A DNA stretch of 64,000 bases from Isoetes taiwanensis (lineage: Eukaryota > Streptophyta > Lycopodiopsida > Isoetales > Isoetaceae). The stretch lies in the NCBI GenBank assembly GCA_021234155.1, contig JAJEKV010000478.1, forward strand, positions 1 through 64,000, written 5' to 3'. Of the stretch, positions 33,115-46,100 are shown piece after piece. Numbering within the stretch: the stretch's first letter is position 1; each line of letters begins with the position of its first letter. The notes beneath the pieces are model-generated. The model searched no databases and had not been told where the DNA came from. It saw only the letters and a list, made by a program, of their open reading frames with translations. Made by a program: the position numbers and the translations under genes.

Positions 33115-34550
33115 GTTGTCAATTATTATGTTTGAGTGCACATCAGACTTAATTAATTATTTTAAGCTATTTTACTATTCATTTAGTATTTGTTATCCTA
33201 AGACCTCGGGAGATGGCACAATATGTGTAGATTACATTTGTCATCGAGGAAGGGGGGAGGGGGGAAGGTGATGCCCGAAGGCGTGACATATGAGATGGAA
33301 GGCAGACAAGAAGAAGCTTCATAACTAGATGTGGATTTCACTTCCGTACAGTGGCATCAAGCAACCATAGCAAAGAAAGTTTTTCCAATATATACATACG
33401 TGTTGAGCATGATGGACACAATCCATTGTTTGAAGATGATGAATGGTCTCATCTCTTACATCCCTCTGTTGCCAAGTCTGTTGCAGAAGAGGCATCAAAC
33501 ATGCTACTAGACACAAGAGACTTCCAAGCTGTATGGAGTAATATGATGGAGAGAGGGAAGGAGATATATAATCCATGAATTGAAGGAGTCACTTACCGCC
33601 TCAAATTGGCACACAAGGACATGTGGCGTCTTGGGGCACACCAATGCCATTGCGATTATGTGGATCATATAGTGGGCAACTATACATATTTGTTTTGAAT
33701 GCTGAATCAATGGTCACATCCATGTTCGGACCATATTTCATCGCTTGCTCTAGCATCCACCTATCTTGAATGACCACAATTCAGGGCCGGAATATCGAGT
33801 CCTCGTGGATAGGTGCATAAGATTGATAGTATATGACCTTACCGGACCTCATCCAAGCACCCATACCACTCTCTACAGCATCCCACTTTGGCAACACATC
33901 GTGTATAGTAAGAAACTAAGGTTGAACAATTAAAAAAAAAAAGGTCACTTTTTTCAGAATAAAAGAGTGAACATACCTTTGAGTTGCAATGTACACCATT
34001 GTATCTGATGAGCATCAGGAAAGAATAGTCTTAGGTGTGGCCCTACGTGCAGTCTACCCGCATAGGTAATGCTCAAACTAGGACTATTACGATAGACATT
34101 GACAATGCAGAATGGGCAGCACTTGATGAGATCATTGCAGAAGATCCACACTGTTGGCTAAGGAAGGCACAAGTTTTTTTTTTTGTGGATATGTTATATC
34201 GTGTGAAAACATTACGTATTATATTGACATTGTTTGCATATTGCATGTCATGTTCTAGCATGTTAGTTCCACTCAAAGCACGTTATCAAGGTAATTCTCA
34301 ATTTCATGCTTATTCTTGTGAAGCATTAAATGGCTATTGCGTATTCAGGCCCCAGGTTCAGAGGGTATGACTTGCCCTACCAAGTGGAAACACCCTGGTC
34401 ACCTGCACGAAGTTATGAAGCTTTATAAAGATAATGAGGGTGTGATAATGTATGAACTCAAGGTCCCTAAAGGGTCTTTGCATCTTGTTAAGTGGAAATA
34501 ATCAACCTTGTACCTTGTACATAGTGGCAATAATGGTATCCCTTGCCTCC
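33115..34550. other. No assigned gene; one unrecognised frame
   Basis: 33351-33690 (plus) is open and coding-like (FEDDEWSHLLHPSVAKSV, EGVTYRLKLAHKDMWRLG after one stop). 34035-34370 is another frame of about 110 codons. Neither resembles a family I know, and both lie between two retroelements, so mobile-element origin is likely. Confidence 0.35.
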
Positions 34551-36625
34551 ACCCCCCCCTTTTGGAGTTGGTTTTGTCATTAACTATAAAAATTCAAGTA
34601 GAAAGCAAAATCTATGCCTTTGAAATGAAAGCATGATGAAAGAGAGAAAAGAATGTAGTCATTACAAAGCATCATAGCCTGAACAAGTCCTACATCCCAG
34701 TAATATCCAAAATGAGGTGGAATGATGAGAAAATTTGAAGCAGCAAAGATCTTTAACATTCGAAGCAGCATCTTCAGAGAGAGATGATATTTGTAGCAAG
34801 CTGTCACCTTAGATCTCAAATCCTGTTTACAGTATAAACCAACCAAAATAGTGAAATAAGATAAAAATTTAGATAAGATAAGATCCGGAATGAAAGAAGG
34901 GAGGAAAAGTCAGATCAACCAACGAAGGTTCCATGGTCAAATGAAAGGACTACAACTCTGCAAAGAAGATAGAATTAAAGTAGGCATTGAAGAGATCAGT
35001 TGTTCCAAAGGTATAGGACTTGGCCGGCCAACTGTTATTGTAGAATAGGCGAAATTTATCTTTGTCTCCCAAGAGTAAAAGCAGTGATCCATAGACTTCT
35101 GCCAGTTGCTTGTGATTATAGTACATCGATCTATATCTTTATAGTTGCATTTCAATTAGACTGAAATGATTGTTGATCAAAAACGACCATAAATAATGAA
35201 TCTGAACAACCTCTCTACAGAAAACGGCAGCCCATAAGTCCTCACAGTCCTTCTGATAATGTAAGTAGCCAGCCCTCATCATATATGACTCCATTGATGT
35301 AGCCAAATTATTCTCAAACATAGTATCACCTGAAGGTTCACTCATCAAACTTGCTCTTCTTATAGTGCTCATCAAACTTGTTCTTCTCTGATCCTCGCAG
35401 GAACTCAAGATATTCTAGAATCATCAGAAAAGAGGATGTTAGAATCTGCTACATTCAAATTTGAAGCAAACAAATCAAAACAACCCCTGTACTCTCCATA
35501 TGAATCCCATTTCCTGTCATAGTTAGGACCAAATCTTTTTTTATGAGCAGTAGCAAGAGTTTTAAAGTCAAATTGAAAATGCAGCTTAATTCAAAAAATA
35601 GAAAGTTTTTTATTTCCATATAGAACACGATTTCTTGATTTCCAGATATTCCATAGGGCAGAATGAACAATAGTGTTAGTGAATGAATTTGTCATCAGAT
35701 TGAAGAATAGACAGAAGACCTTGCTTATAAGATATTCCAAATCTGTTAGTTAACTAAGACCAAAACCTGTTTAGCTTACAGAAAAAGATATGACTCATAT
35801 TTTCATCATTACCACAGAGCATGGACAATCTGCCAAAATATTAGAATTCCTTCTTGACAAAGAATAAAGATTATTCAAACTGCCATTAGCAATGAGCCAA
35901 ATGAAATAAGAAATCTTGGGAGGACAATAAGAGTTCCAAATATTGGAGAATAAGGTCTTAAGCTGATTAGTATTGATTGGCCACTTTGTCATTGCTTTAC
36001 AATCTGCATCATTAGCAGAGAAAGCATTATACACGGTCCTCACCTTATATCCCACCTTGCCATCAATAGTCCAATCTCCATTCCCTGGACTGGCAAAAAT
36101 ATTACATAGAAGATTCTTAATATGGAAGAAGATTTTTTTATCCGAGGAGGTGCCCCTAATGAGCTCTTTTAGCTTAGTCCAAGAGATAATCCTGTCCCTT
36201 AAGAAAAGATCTTTAATGTAACTGAAACATGCATCAAAGCATTTCTTGCAAATCTTTGGATGTCGAATAACTAGCATAGTGGAATCATGATCTGCAAGAA
36301 TTGGATTCCAGAAAATAAGCATTTCGCTATGAAGTTTGTCTCTTGAAATAAAAGCATAGTTTGGAGAGATAGAATTCCAAGCTTTAATTAAATTGCATAT
36401 CAGAGGAGAGATATTGGTGGCAGGCTTAAGATTAACAAAGGCAGAGTGAGGAAGCAGATGTTGTATAAAAGGATGACCATAAGGATGACTTTTATGAATC
36501 CAGTACCTAATGAACTTGGAGGCAGGAGATTGATTGCCATGAATGGCCTTCCAGATGAACTTACCTGCTAGGGATTGAGCTTGAAGAAATAAATTCTTGA
36601 GCTAAGCTCCCTTAAGACCTTAGAT

Positions 36626-37468
36626 CTACAAATAGTTCACAAGATGTTTATCATCCCAGATGAAGCCTCTCATAATTTTCTCCAGATCATGATAGATTAG
36701 TTTAAGAGCCACCAGAGCAGTGGAGAAATAAATATGAGAGCTCGATAAGACTGAGTTTGCAATTATAGTTCTACTAGCAAGGGATAGAGTAGTCCTGTAA
36801 TTATTCAGCTTCTTCTTGATTGTAGAAAGAATAAGATCCCATAGACCTTTGATACTATGATTCAGAGATAGAGGCATATCCAACAATTTAGTAGCTTGAA
36901 GAGGGGAGAGAACTTTAATACCAACCAAACTTTGATGAGTAGTATCTCCAACTATCAAGCTCTTGTCAATGTTAAGTTGGATACCAGAAGCAGCTGAGAA
37001 TTGCTTAAGAATTTTCAGAAAGAACTTGATATTTAAAATATCAACATCAAGAAAGGAAAAGGAGTCATTGGCATATTGAAGAATACTAAGAGATTCATTG
37101 GACTTAGAAACCTGAAGACCTTTAACAAGACCAAGACTCTGATAATGAGAAATAGCTTTAGTAAGCAACTCAGCTGCAACTAGAAAAAAATAAGGAGCAA
37201 GAGGGCAGCCTTGCCTAACACCACAAGTAAGGAGGAAGAATCCTGATGAAGAACCATTGATAATAACAGCTGAATTAGATCTAGAAATTAGACCAAAAAT
37301 GAGATTTCTTAGCTTGGGAATGAAACTAAGCTTAGACATTGCAAAGTCAAGAAAATCCCATCTCAATGAGTCAAAAGCTCGTTTAAAATCCAGTTTAAGA
37401 AGAACACAATTTTGCTTAGAGATCCTATTCCAGTGGAGACCCTCCATAGAAGCCACATAATTATCCAA
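36626..37468 (-). pseudogene. LINE ORF2 reverse transcriptase core
   Basis: A 280-codon open frame carries RT motifs in order: LDFKRAFDSLRWDFL (A), SGFFLLTCGVRQGCPLAPYFF (B), QYANDSFSF (C) and GIQLNIDKSLIVG (D). Motif C has Asn where the first catalytic Asp of YADD is expected, so the polymerase is predicted inactive. Confidence 0.8.
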
Positions 37469-37628
37469 AACATATCTAAAAGAAAAGCAGATTGATTAAG
37501 GCTGATATTTTTCTGGAGATAATTCTTAATCCTGGAAGCAATGTTTTTAGCACAGAGCTTATAAGTAGTATTTATTAGCATGATAGGCCTCCAGTCTTGA
37601 AGTTTGGTAGGATGATCGATCTTGGGAA

Positions 37629-38891
37629 TCAAGGAGATGAAACCACTAGAGATAGAAGGATGCAATCAGCACTCCAGAAGGCATGCACAAGAGAAGTAAG
37701 ATCATTTTTAAGAACATCCCAGAATTTAACGTAGAATTCAGCAGCAAGGCCATCTGGACCAGAGGATTTCCCATTGCTGAAACTATTAAGAATAGTAAGG
37801 ATTTTCCCTTGTGAAGGCATAGAGATCATAGAGGAATCCATAGTATCAGAAGCAGAAGGAAGAATAGTATCAATGAGAGACTTAAAAGCATTAGCATTCT
37901 GGAGATCATTGGAAGGAATAGGCTTACACTGAAAGAGATCCTTGAATTTATCATGCAAAGTGTTAGCAATATCCCTTTGAGAGGTGTGAGTAATGCCAAT
38001 CTCATCCATAACCTCAGTAATGGAGTTCCTCAACAATATACTTTTCGCAACCCTAAAGAAAAACTTTGTACTATTAGAATCCATATCATTTGTATACTTG
38101 ATTTTGCACCTAATAACAGCACTTTTTGCCTCCATTTTTTCAATATTTCTGATTCTCCCCTCTAAAATATCTTCTCCCAACTGTAGACTTGAGTTACAGG
38201 GATCATTTCGAAGAAGAGACCTAATTTCCTTCATATACATCAGAAGTTGATCCTTTTCCCTGCAACATTCTTCATGCTTAGACTTAGACCAATTCTTGAT
38301 CCAATCCTTAATTTTCTTTATCTTTGAGTAGAAGTTTTTCATAGATAAGGAATTATTATCCAATCTGTTGTTTTCCTCCAGATCGTTATAGAAATTTTTG
38401 AAATGAGAACAGAACTTCTCATTGTCAAGAAGAGAAACATTAAATTTATAAGGAATGTTTCCAATTTTCTGAATTTGAGTGATCTGAAGTAACTGAGGCT
38501 GATGATTAGATATAGAGGTACCTTCATCACTAGTAACAAAGTTGTTGTCCCACATAGCAGAAGAGGGATTGGAGACATAAAATCGATCAAGAGTACAATG
38601 AACTCTAGCATTATCCTTCTGCTTATTAGACCAAGTGAAGGTTGAGGTTAAAGAGGGAATATAAATAAGACTATTATCAGAGATAAGAGTTTCATTTGAT
38701 GCGGCAACCCAATGTTGTATCTCATGGAACATGGTCTGCAGAGAAACTATATGATCATGAGGGTGGCTGGAAGATGGCATAGATGCAATCAAATCCGGTG
38801 GATCACGAGTATCACTAGAAACACTAACACCTAGTGATGAAGCCAAGTTAACAAGCATGTCCGCAATGATATCTCTCAACATAGAGGCCAT
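37629..38891 (-). pseudogene. LINE ORF2 N-terminal part (420 codons open)
   Basis: The longest open frame of the window. Residues ~90-140 match the tail of a plant LINE endonuclease (TWSN...LDRFYVS). Residues ~140-330 form the charged linker before RT, and residues ~375-400 contain the RT0/RT1 block SSGPDGLAAEFY. The first ~80 residues do not look like endonuclease, so the catalytic N-terminus has been deleted or replaced. The frame shifts just after RT begins. Confidence 0.75.
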
Positions 38892-38899
38892 CTCGCAAA

Positions 38900-40060
38900 C
38901 ATCAATCTGATACAGCGTATAGGTCTAGGTAATGCACTATAGGATGTATTAGCAAGGGAGGGTGCAACATCTGGGGATGTCAATGAGGAAAAAGGTAACA
39001 TAGTGCAAGGAGAGAGTGGTATAGTAGAGAAACTATGAAAATGGAAAGAGGATGTGGAATATACGGAGCTGGGGATACTGGAATGGCACACACAGGACTA
39101 GATAGTGTATGGCCAGATGAACTAGCTAGAGAGGGTGAGTGAGTGGGAGGAGGGCGGTGATGGTGGTGGGAGCGATAACATAAAAAGAGATGGTGGTGTA
39201 GATGAAAAGCGAGGAAGGAGGCATGATTAAGGGTGAATGGCAGGATCGAAAAATAGGAAGGTGGACTAGCTAGGGGGGTCGTGGAAGGTGGCAGGACATG
39301 TGGAACATAGAAAGAGATGGCGGTCTAGGAGGGAAGCCAGAAAGGGAGGTGGTACGAAGGGTGAACGGTAGTATGGGAATATGGGAAGTGGGTGGTAGTG
39401 AAGAGCCGTCAACCTCAATGGTAGCGTTCTAATATAGAGGTCTACCTCAACAGATGGAGGTGGAACAGTGGAGGTGCAAGATGTTATAGAAGATGTCTCT
39501 GTGCTTCTCCCTACATGTGATGCAAGATCTACTATAGCCCCCAAATCAATCCCATCAAGCTCACCTACTGCTTTGACTGATGCTCCAACCCTGTGGAGCA
39601 TCTCCTTCCTCTGCATCGATATGGCCATCACAAGCCAAGGGTCTACTTTGCGTCTATGGAAACAAGCCTCTACGTCTGTGTCTTATATCTGCATCAAAAC
39701 CTGAATGCGGTCGGCTATTTACCGTGGCGCCCCTGTGGGTATCTCTGAGGAGAGTACACCATCGTTTTTCTCTCCCATTCAGCCACCATCTGTCTCTGTA
39801 GCCTCGTCCTATAATGAGTATCCTGCTGCAAGACAAGATAGCCTGCCCTAGCACACCTCATCTGGCCGCGAGCTCAATGCCTTTCCCTCTCCCTCTCCTA
39901 TGTGGTCTCATTCTCAAGATCAACTGGGCATGTCATATGTGCATCTCGCTGTCGAGCAACCCATGGTACCTCAGGATGCTTATTCTTCTGGTGTTTCTAT
40001 TCGCCATTCAGCAACAAACCCATATAACCCTCTCCATGGTCAAGGGTGTGTGAACAACCC
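38900..40060. other. Upstream region of LINE, unassigned
   Basis: The minus frame 39631-39266 begins MAISMQRKEMLHRVGASVKA and continues VGELDGIDLGAIVDLASHVG. This might be a LINE ORF1 or inter-ORF remnant, but no RRM or zinc knuckle was recognised. The rest is mixed purine-rich sequence without structure. Confidence 0.3.
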
Positions 40061-41165
40061 TCATAAATAGAAAACCACCTAGCCTTTGATCTAGTTGACA
40101 ATGAGGGGATGGTTGTCAACAACCATCTGATTCTCCAATGTCCATGGAGCATGTTTCTAAAACAATAAACCTGAAACCTAAGTCTATTTACCTAACCTAA
40201 CATTATATGCTAAAAAAATATGCATGAGAAATCCTAAAACCCTCACTCTTACTAACCAACCTAGGGAGATAAGACTCACCCGTCATGTGCAAAGGTCCTA
40301 ATATGTGGTGGGGCTGGGCGGATTGAAAACTCTTAAAAAGTCATAAATATGACAGGCGAGCACACAATTTAATAGAGATGCAAGCTGTCTTTAGAAGATA
40401 TGTGGAGGACCAAATCAATGAAGCATAAAAATCCCCAGAGAGTCTCTAATTGAAACAAAAAGATTTTAAGTGTCAAGCAAGCAGCTTGGTTTTGGGAGTT
40501 GTCCGGGAAGGCAGTGGGAACAAATTCCTCACTCTAAATCTTTAGCAAATTTTGGCAGATCAAATAATTGCTTGAAAACAAATCTGTAAAAAATTGAAGG
40601 CTCAAGAAGTTGTCAAAGGTGCCCGGTGCCTGCTGAATCCTGTGACTGAACCAACTCTAAAAAAATAGTGGACGTATGACTCAAAAGCAATCTAAAAATA
40701 CTACCAAATTTAGATCGAAAAAATGATGTCAAAACATCAAATTCTTACAAATCCTTTCAACCCCCTGACCTTAGCTTTTTTTTTTTCCGAACAAAATGGA
40801 TTGAAAACTTGTCTGGAATTAAATCCAATCTTTTTTCTAAACCTTGCTATGTCTTTGGAGTATGAATCTCCAACTAGCTCTAAAGAACATCGTGCATGTC
40901 TGCTATGAACAGGCTCTTCAATTTTCCTCACGAAATTACTGAACTAGCTCAAAAAAGTCTAAATTGCTGAAAAGGCTAGAAAAGCAAGATTGCGAACTCA
41001 AGCTTAGAGATTTATATGTAGTGTGAATCCGTTGTCACATAAATCTGTCATTAGAAGAATCGCCAAATGGCCGAAAGAATAGAAGAATGTATTTGCAAGT
41101 AGAATGACGTTGTTTTGGCTGCTTTGGCTGGAAAAGCAATATGAAACTAAAATAGAAAAAGGTAT
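40060..41165. other. Intergenic DNA, nothing recognised
   Basis: AT-rich sequence without a coding signature, RNA gene or visible repeat on either strand. Confidence 0.5.
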
Positions 41166-41169
41166 ACCA

Positions 41170-42860
41170 AAAAAAGGAATAAATCTAGCCATAAATATCA
41201 AATTCAGGTTAATTATGACGAGCTGCCTATTATAATTTTATGGAAACCTCCTCAAGAAAGAGGTGACAATAATGTATTTATTATAGGTAGTGGAGCTGAG
41301 AGGAGTGCAACACACTCAACTGATCTTCTCAAGGATTGCAAAGGAAAAAATGCAAGCCATGTTCAACTTGGGAATGAAGAACTTGCCCAAGTAGAAGATA
41401 TTGTAGAGTTGGAGGTCTTTGAGCTAGAAGGGAAATCCGTTGATTAAAAAAATGTAATACATGTTCCTGGACTTGTCAGAAACTTAATATCAGCGTGTTA
41501 ATTAGTATATGTGGGCTTCAGAGTAGTTTTTGAGAAACTTCAATCTACTGCATTCAAAGATAATAAAGTGAAGTTCATTGGTAAATGTGTTGGTAATTTA
41601 TTTGGATCAAGCAATTATTCAATTTCAAGTATAAATCTTGCTACTATACCAACTATGAAGTTGTGGCACTAAAGGTTAGGTCCCACACATTTAATGAAAG
41701 CAGCCATGAAAAAACATGGAATTAATGTCCGCAAAGGAGGAGGATGCAACAACATACAATTGTGTTGGATGCACGCTTGGGAGACATAAAAGACTTCCAT
41801 TCCAAAAGAGAGTTGTACAAGTGTAAAAAAAATTTAGATTTGATTCATATGACTTCTAAACATATAAACATATATGAATATAAACATATAAATCATGGAC
41901 ACAGGTACTTTATAACATTAACAGAGCAAATTAACAAACAGGGGTAGGGAATGCTTAGGAGGAGAATTTAAGCACTATTGCATAAGGAGATAACTTACTT
42001 GCAGCTCTCCTCAACAAAATGGTATTGCTAAGGGAAAGAATAGGTCTCTGCTAAATGCAGTAAGGACTATTGGCTTAACCAAATTTTGTTTGGATGAGCT
42101 GACAAAGCAGTAGTACACATCCAGAAATATGCTACCCTCTAGTGGCATGAAAGGTAATATTACATGCATGTTATGGTCTGGTCGAATACCAAGCTATCAA
42201 CAGTTAAAAGCAGTAATACTTCCATCAAACAATGGCGAAACTATAAAATACAAAGCAAGACTTATAGGGATTTTCCTAGAAGAATGGTGTGGATTACGAG
42301 GAAATTTTTTCTCTCATAGTCAAGCTTATTAATATCAGAATGGTTTTAGCAATTGTAAATGCTTTAGACCTAGAACTACATGACATGGACGTAAGCACTG
42401 CGTTTCTTAATACAAAATTGGGTGAGGAAATATTCATGAGACAAGCTCCTAATTTAGTATGGTGACTAAACAAAGTTGTTTATGGGTTAAAACAGTCATC
42501 AAGGCAATGGGATTTTTCTTAAAACAACAAGGATTTATAAAGTTGAAAATTGAAGGGTTTGTATATGTTCAAACAGGGAAAGCAGTATTATTGTATAATT
42601 GCTCTTCATGTTGATATGGCAGCATCTAATCTGGAGGTAATGAAATATTGCAAATCCATTCCTAAAACAGGTTCGACATGACTAATTTAGGTGAGCTCTC
42701 AAAGTTCTGGGGAATAGAAGTCAAGAGGGACAGAACAAAATAAAAGCCTCATGCTCAGTCAAAGCAAATGCATCCAAAAAATACTTGACTGTTTAAAATG
42801 GCAGCTTGTAATGTGGTGAAAACCCCTATGGTACCTAGTAGAAAGCTTCAAAATATAACA
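41170..42860 (+). mobile_element. Ty1/copia retrotransposon remnant
   Basis: The polyprotein is recognisable across many frames, in copia order. Protease-region text includes VIHVPGLVRNLIS (41458). The gag_pre-integrase block reads KLWH-RLGPTHLMKAAMKKHG (41657). An integrase piece SPQQNGIAKGKNRSLLNAV lies at 42007. Reverse transcriptase pieces include ALDLELHDMDVSTAFLNTKL (42358), VVYGLKQSSRQW (42472), a YVDD-region remnant LHVDM (42604) and DMTNLGELSKFWGIEVKRD (42676). Frameshifts, stops and internal deletions are dense, and most of integrase is missing. No LTRs were found. It ends about 260 bp before the stop codon of the convergent ASY1-type gene. Confidence 0.8.
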
Positions 42861-43118
42861 AAACTAATAATAACATGTATAGTTATGAGCTTACACTTTG
42901 CAATCAGGAACCATTGTGTTTCCACAACATTGTATGCTGTATTTTACACCAGATAGAGACAGATCATTTGAATTTATTTAACAGGAATAGGAACAGGACA
43001 CAATCCTAAAGTCATTAAAATTTTGGAGTCTGTTTGCATGTTAGATTTGAGTATCTTAGTATCTGGATCTTGCAGAAACTTTCCATTGGCCATTGTGGTT
43101 GCTGCCTTAGCAAATCAG
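42860..43118 (-). other. 3' flank / probable 3' UTR of the ASY1-type gene
   Basis: Short non-coding interval between the stop codon at 43119-43121 and the end of the copia remnant. Weak copia-like text may continue into it. No poly-A signal could be chosen with confidence. Confidence 0.35.
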
Positions 43119-46100
43119 CTAGCTGCTTCGGATGCGCTTAGCTGACTGATGGATAGGCTCTTGTACCTATTTTGTATTTAGATTAGAGAGAGAAAAGGAA
43201 CGAGCTGCAAATGCAATAATGTAAAAAAATGTAGTGCAATTACCATGCTTGCTTTTCTAGTCTGATCCATACTGTGGTATGTGTCCTGAGTGCTCTTCAT
43301 TTCAGGCCTGCCAGGAGTGGATAGCTTCAAAGTTCTATTGATATCCTTGGCATGTGCCATGCTTTCCCTTGATGCAGTCGGCTGTGAAGACAACTTAACT
43401 GAATATTTTCCAGCCCAACATGAAATCTTAACTAATACATAACAGTACTTATGCGTTTTTCCAATGAATGAATCCTTACCTTTGTCATATCTTGTTTGGT
43501 TGCTGGTGAAGGTGTCCTCTTGTAAGTACTTCCCCATTCCATAGGAGAGTGCTCATTGTGAGTAAGGTCAGAGCCCACAGTGTGAAGTCCCCCATATGTC
43601 GATCCATCCCTTTCTTGGTTTTCATTCTTCTGAATCTCTCCTGTAGCATTTTAACATCGAAGTTCATTATATGATGCTTAAAGAACACATAGAATACATT
43701 CTTACCATGCTCATCTCGAACCGAATAAGCATTACAATTAGGTTGTAGAACCTGTAATCATAATTTCAAGCATCAAAGGACGTAATATTTAGATGCAACA
43801 ACCAGGATATACCTGCGACTTGGATTTCAAAACTTCTTCCACCTCTTTGTACTTTTTCTGAGATTCTGAGGTATGCAGTACCTTTCGTCCTGTATAAAAA
43901 ATATATGCAATAAGATTGCTTAGTCTGCACCATTTCAAATTCATGTGGTTTACCTGCCCTCCTATTGCTTGCTGACTCCTCAATGTATCCATCTTGAGCC
44001 ATCTTATCTATAAGCTTACGCGCAGTTGCAGGATTAATTCCAGCTCCTAGCTTGTTTTGTAACTGTGCAACTGTTATATGTTCCATTGGCAATGCATGGT
44101 ATAAGGCCTGCTAAGAAAATCCAGGCGGCGGGTATATAAGTAACAAAAGAACGAAGATACAAGAGCTGTAGGATATTGAGGATTAACTTCACCTCCATGT
44201 ACATGCGTGTATCTTCATCATGCACCTTCCTGGGTGTGTCTTCATGCATGGATCTCTCCTCAGTAAGGCAATTAGAAACATCACCACCTTTCTGTATGGC
44301 GCAAAGGACTTTAGCACAATGTATATCTCATAATTTTAGCTGCAAATGCTACCTCACCTTCTTAATGCATATCTGGTACAGGTCCTTCCGAAAGAATTTC
44401 AAAATGCCATCTCCAATCAAGCATTTCACAATTGCTGAGAGGATAACATTTATGTAAAAAAGAATGCAAATAAAAAACAATTTTTATTGTCAAGTTCCAA
44501 GAACTGAATTTGTAGATAAAAACCTTCAATATTTCTCTGCATAACAATTAATTTTCTATTAGCTTATGGGCATGTTGGCAAATAGAACCAAACTCGTGAT
44601 GAATATACCACAGAGATGTCTGTAAAATTCGACAGAAGATCAGACATTTCAACCTTGTCTGACTGTCTCGAAAAAATCCATTGTTTTACTTTTCTAGTAT
44701 TCTCAACAGTGCTTTCTTCATCTTCTGTATCATCTGCCATGAAGAACAACAACAAGGAGGTGGAATATCGGTTAGTAACCAGTGTCATGTAGCTGAAGCG
44801 ACATAACTTCTATGCCTGGATCAACTGCCATGTCCGTGTTGCCAGCAAGGTTTCCTTCGAGTGGTTGAATGTCCGCTGGACCAGACAAGAGGAATGAGAG
44901 GCTTGTTTGTCCAAACCATGGCTTACACTACCTGAATTTCTTACCATTTAGATTTGGAGGTTTATTTGTTGATCCCTGCAAAAATGCCTTCAACTGGATT
45001 ACCACCAACTTAAAGATTCAGATGGGACCAGCAAGTAAGCTTAAGGCAAGCAGGAATGCCTATTTTAGTAAATTATCAACTAAATCTTGCAAGCTCATAA
45101 AAACTAAGGCAATTTACCCTTTGTTGATGGTGGTGATTTCCATTTTCCTCGTGACCTATACTTTCAGCGGAGTCTTCTGTGCCATCAGAAGATGCAGACA
45201 TACCGCTTAAGGAACATTGTAGACTAGTTTCATCATTTTCATCTTCACAGGGGTCAAGAATGCTCTTCACCTTATGGAAATTAGCATTTCAGATTCAGAG
45301 ACTGAACAAAGGACTTGAACATGACGAGCATCATCAAAACAAGATATGACCTTAAGAGCAATGGTATAGTGTTTGCTGTTAACATCCCCAACCTTCAGCT
45401 TCAAAGGCGTGCGGCCCCATGGCATACTCTCTTCATTTGTACAGCATCTAAAGAACGGAGGTTCATAGTCCACCGGCTGGATAATTTCCATTCTACGAAT
45501 TAGAAACCTATTTACAAGCAGACTAGGAACAAACACACATCAAAGCAGTACCGTAACTTCGTCATAATAGTATAGTTTCATGATAATGGTTCGCTGAGAA
45601 GTTAAACAAAGAAGACTCTGTAAAATTTTGGATAAACTTCAAGAAACATAGATCTTAACGAATTTCACAAAAGATACCTCGGCAGGTATGTTATCTAGAG
45701 TCCGCATAAGCTGCACTAGTGTCCGAACCATTTTGCATGCGGCAATTCTATAGCAGTTTAAATTAGCACAATGACTAGTTAGAGATGGATGAAGGGACGG
45801 GATAACTTACTTCATTTGTTCTGTAGTCAAGTCCGTGTTCTTGGACTTAAACATTTTTCCAGTTTCTCCGCTCTTGCAGATGTTCATAGTAACACCTTCG
45901 GATTCCTTGGGATAGCTGAAGGAAACTGGAAGCCAGAAACCATCGGACATAACTTATCTTCCATGGCCACAATTTTTTGAGCAGGCATTTTCAACTTACA
46001 TTCATATTCCTCAACCAGAGGACCGTCATCCACATGACAAATTCCAAACAGTAGAGTTTTCAGAAACTTCTTCTCCAATGCATCATACACTCCTGGCAGC

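Larger units (their letters stand above)
34557..38900 (-). mobile_element. L1-like LINE (non-LTR retrotransposon), decayed
   Basis: Read from 38900 to 34557. The order is the end of the AP-like endonuclease (FTWSNKQK and LDRFYVS, ~38600), a long linker, reverse transcriptase (GKSSGPDGLAAEFYVKFW at ~37740; LIPKIDHPTKLQDWRPI; LKLDFKRAFDSLRWDFL, motif A; GVRQGCPLAPYFF; QYANDSFSF, motif C; then an SLASRTIIANSV region), and the C-terminal zf-RVT-like region (36322-35795: NIWNSYCPPKISYFIWLIANG). The RT frame shifts near 37640 and 37450. Most of the endonuclease is missing. The 3' end is taken at ~34557 because the minus strand there reads CCAACTCCAAAA before a C/G run, like a short A-rich tail. Confidence 0.8.

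Noticed and set aside
39468-40053. Plus-strand frames of 70-80 codons near 39.5-40.0 kb
   Set aside because: Short, mutually overlapping and without domain signature; considered chance.
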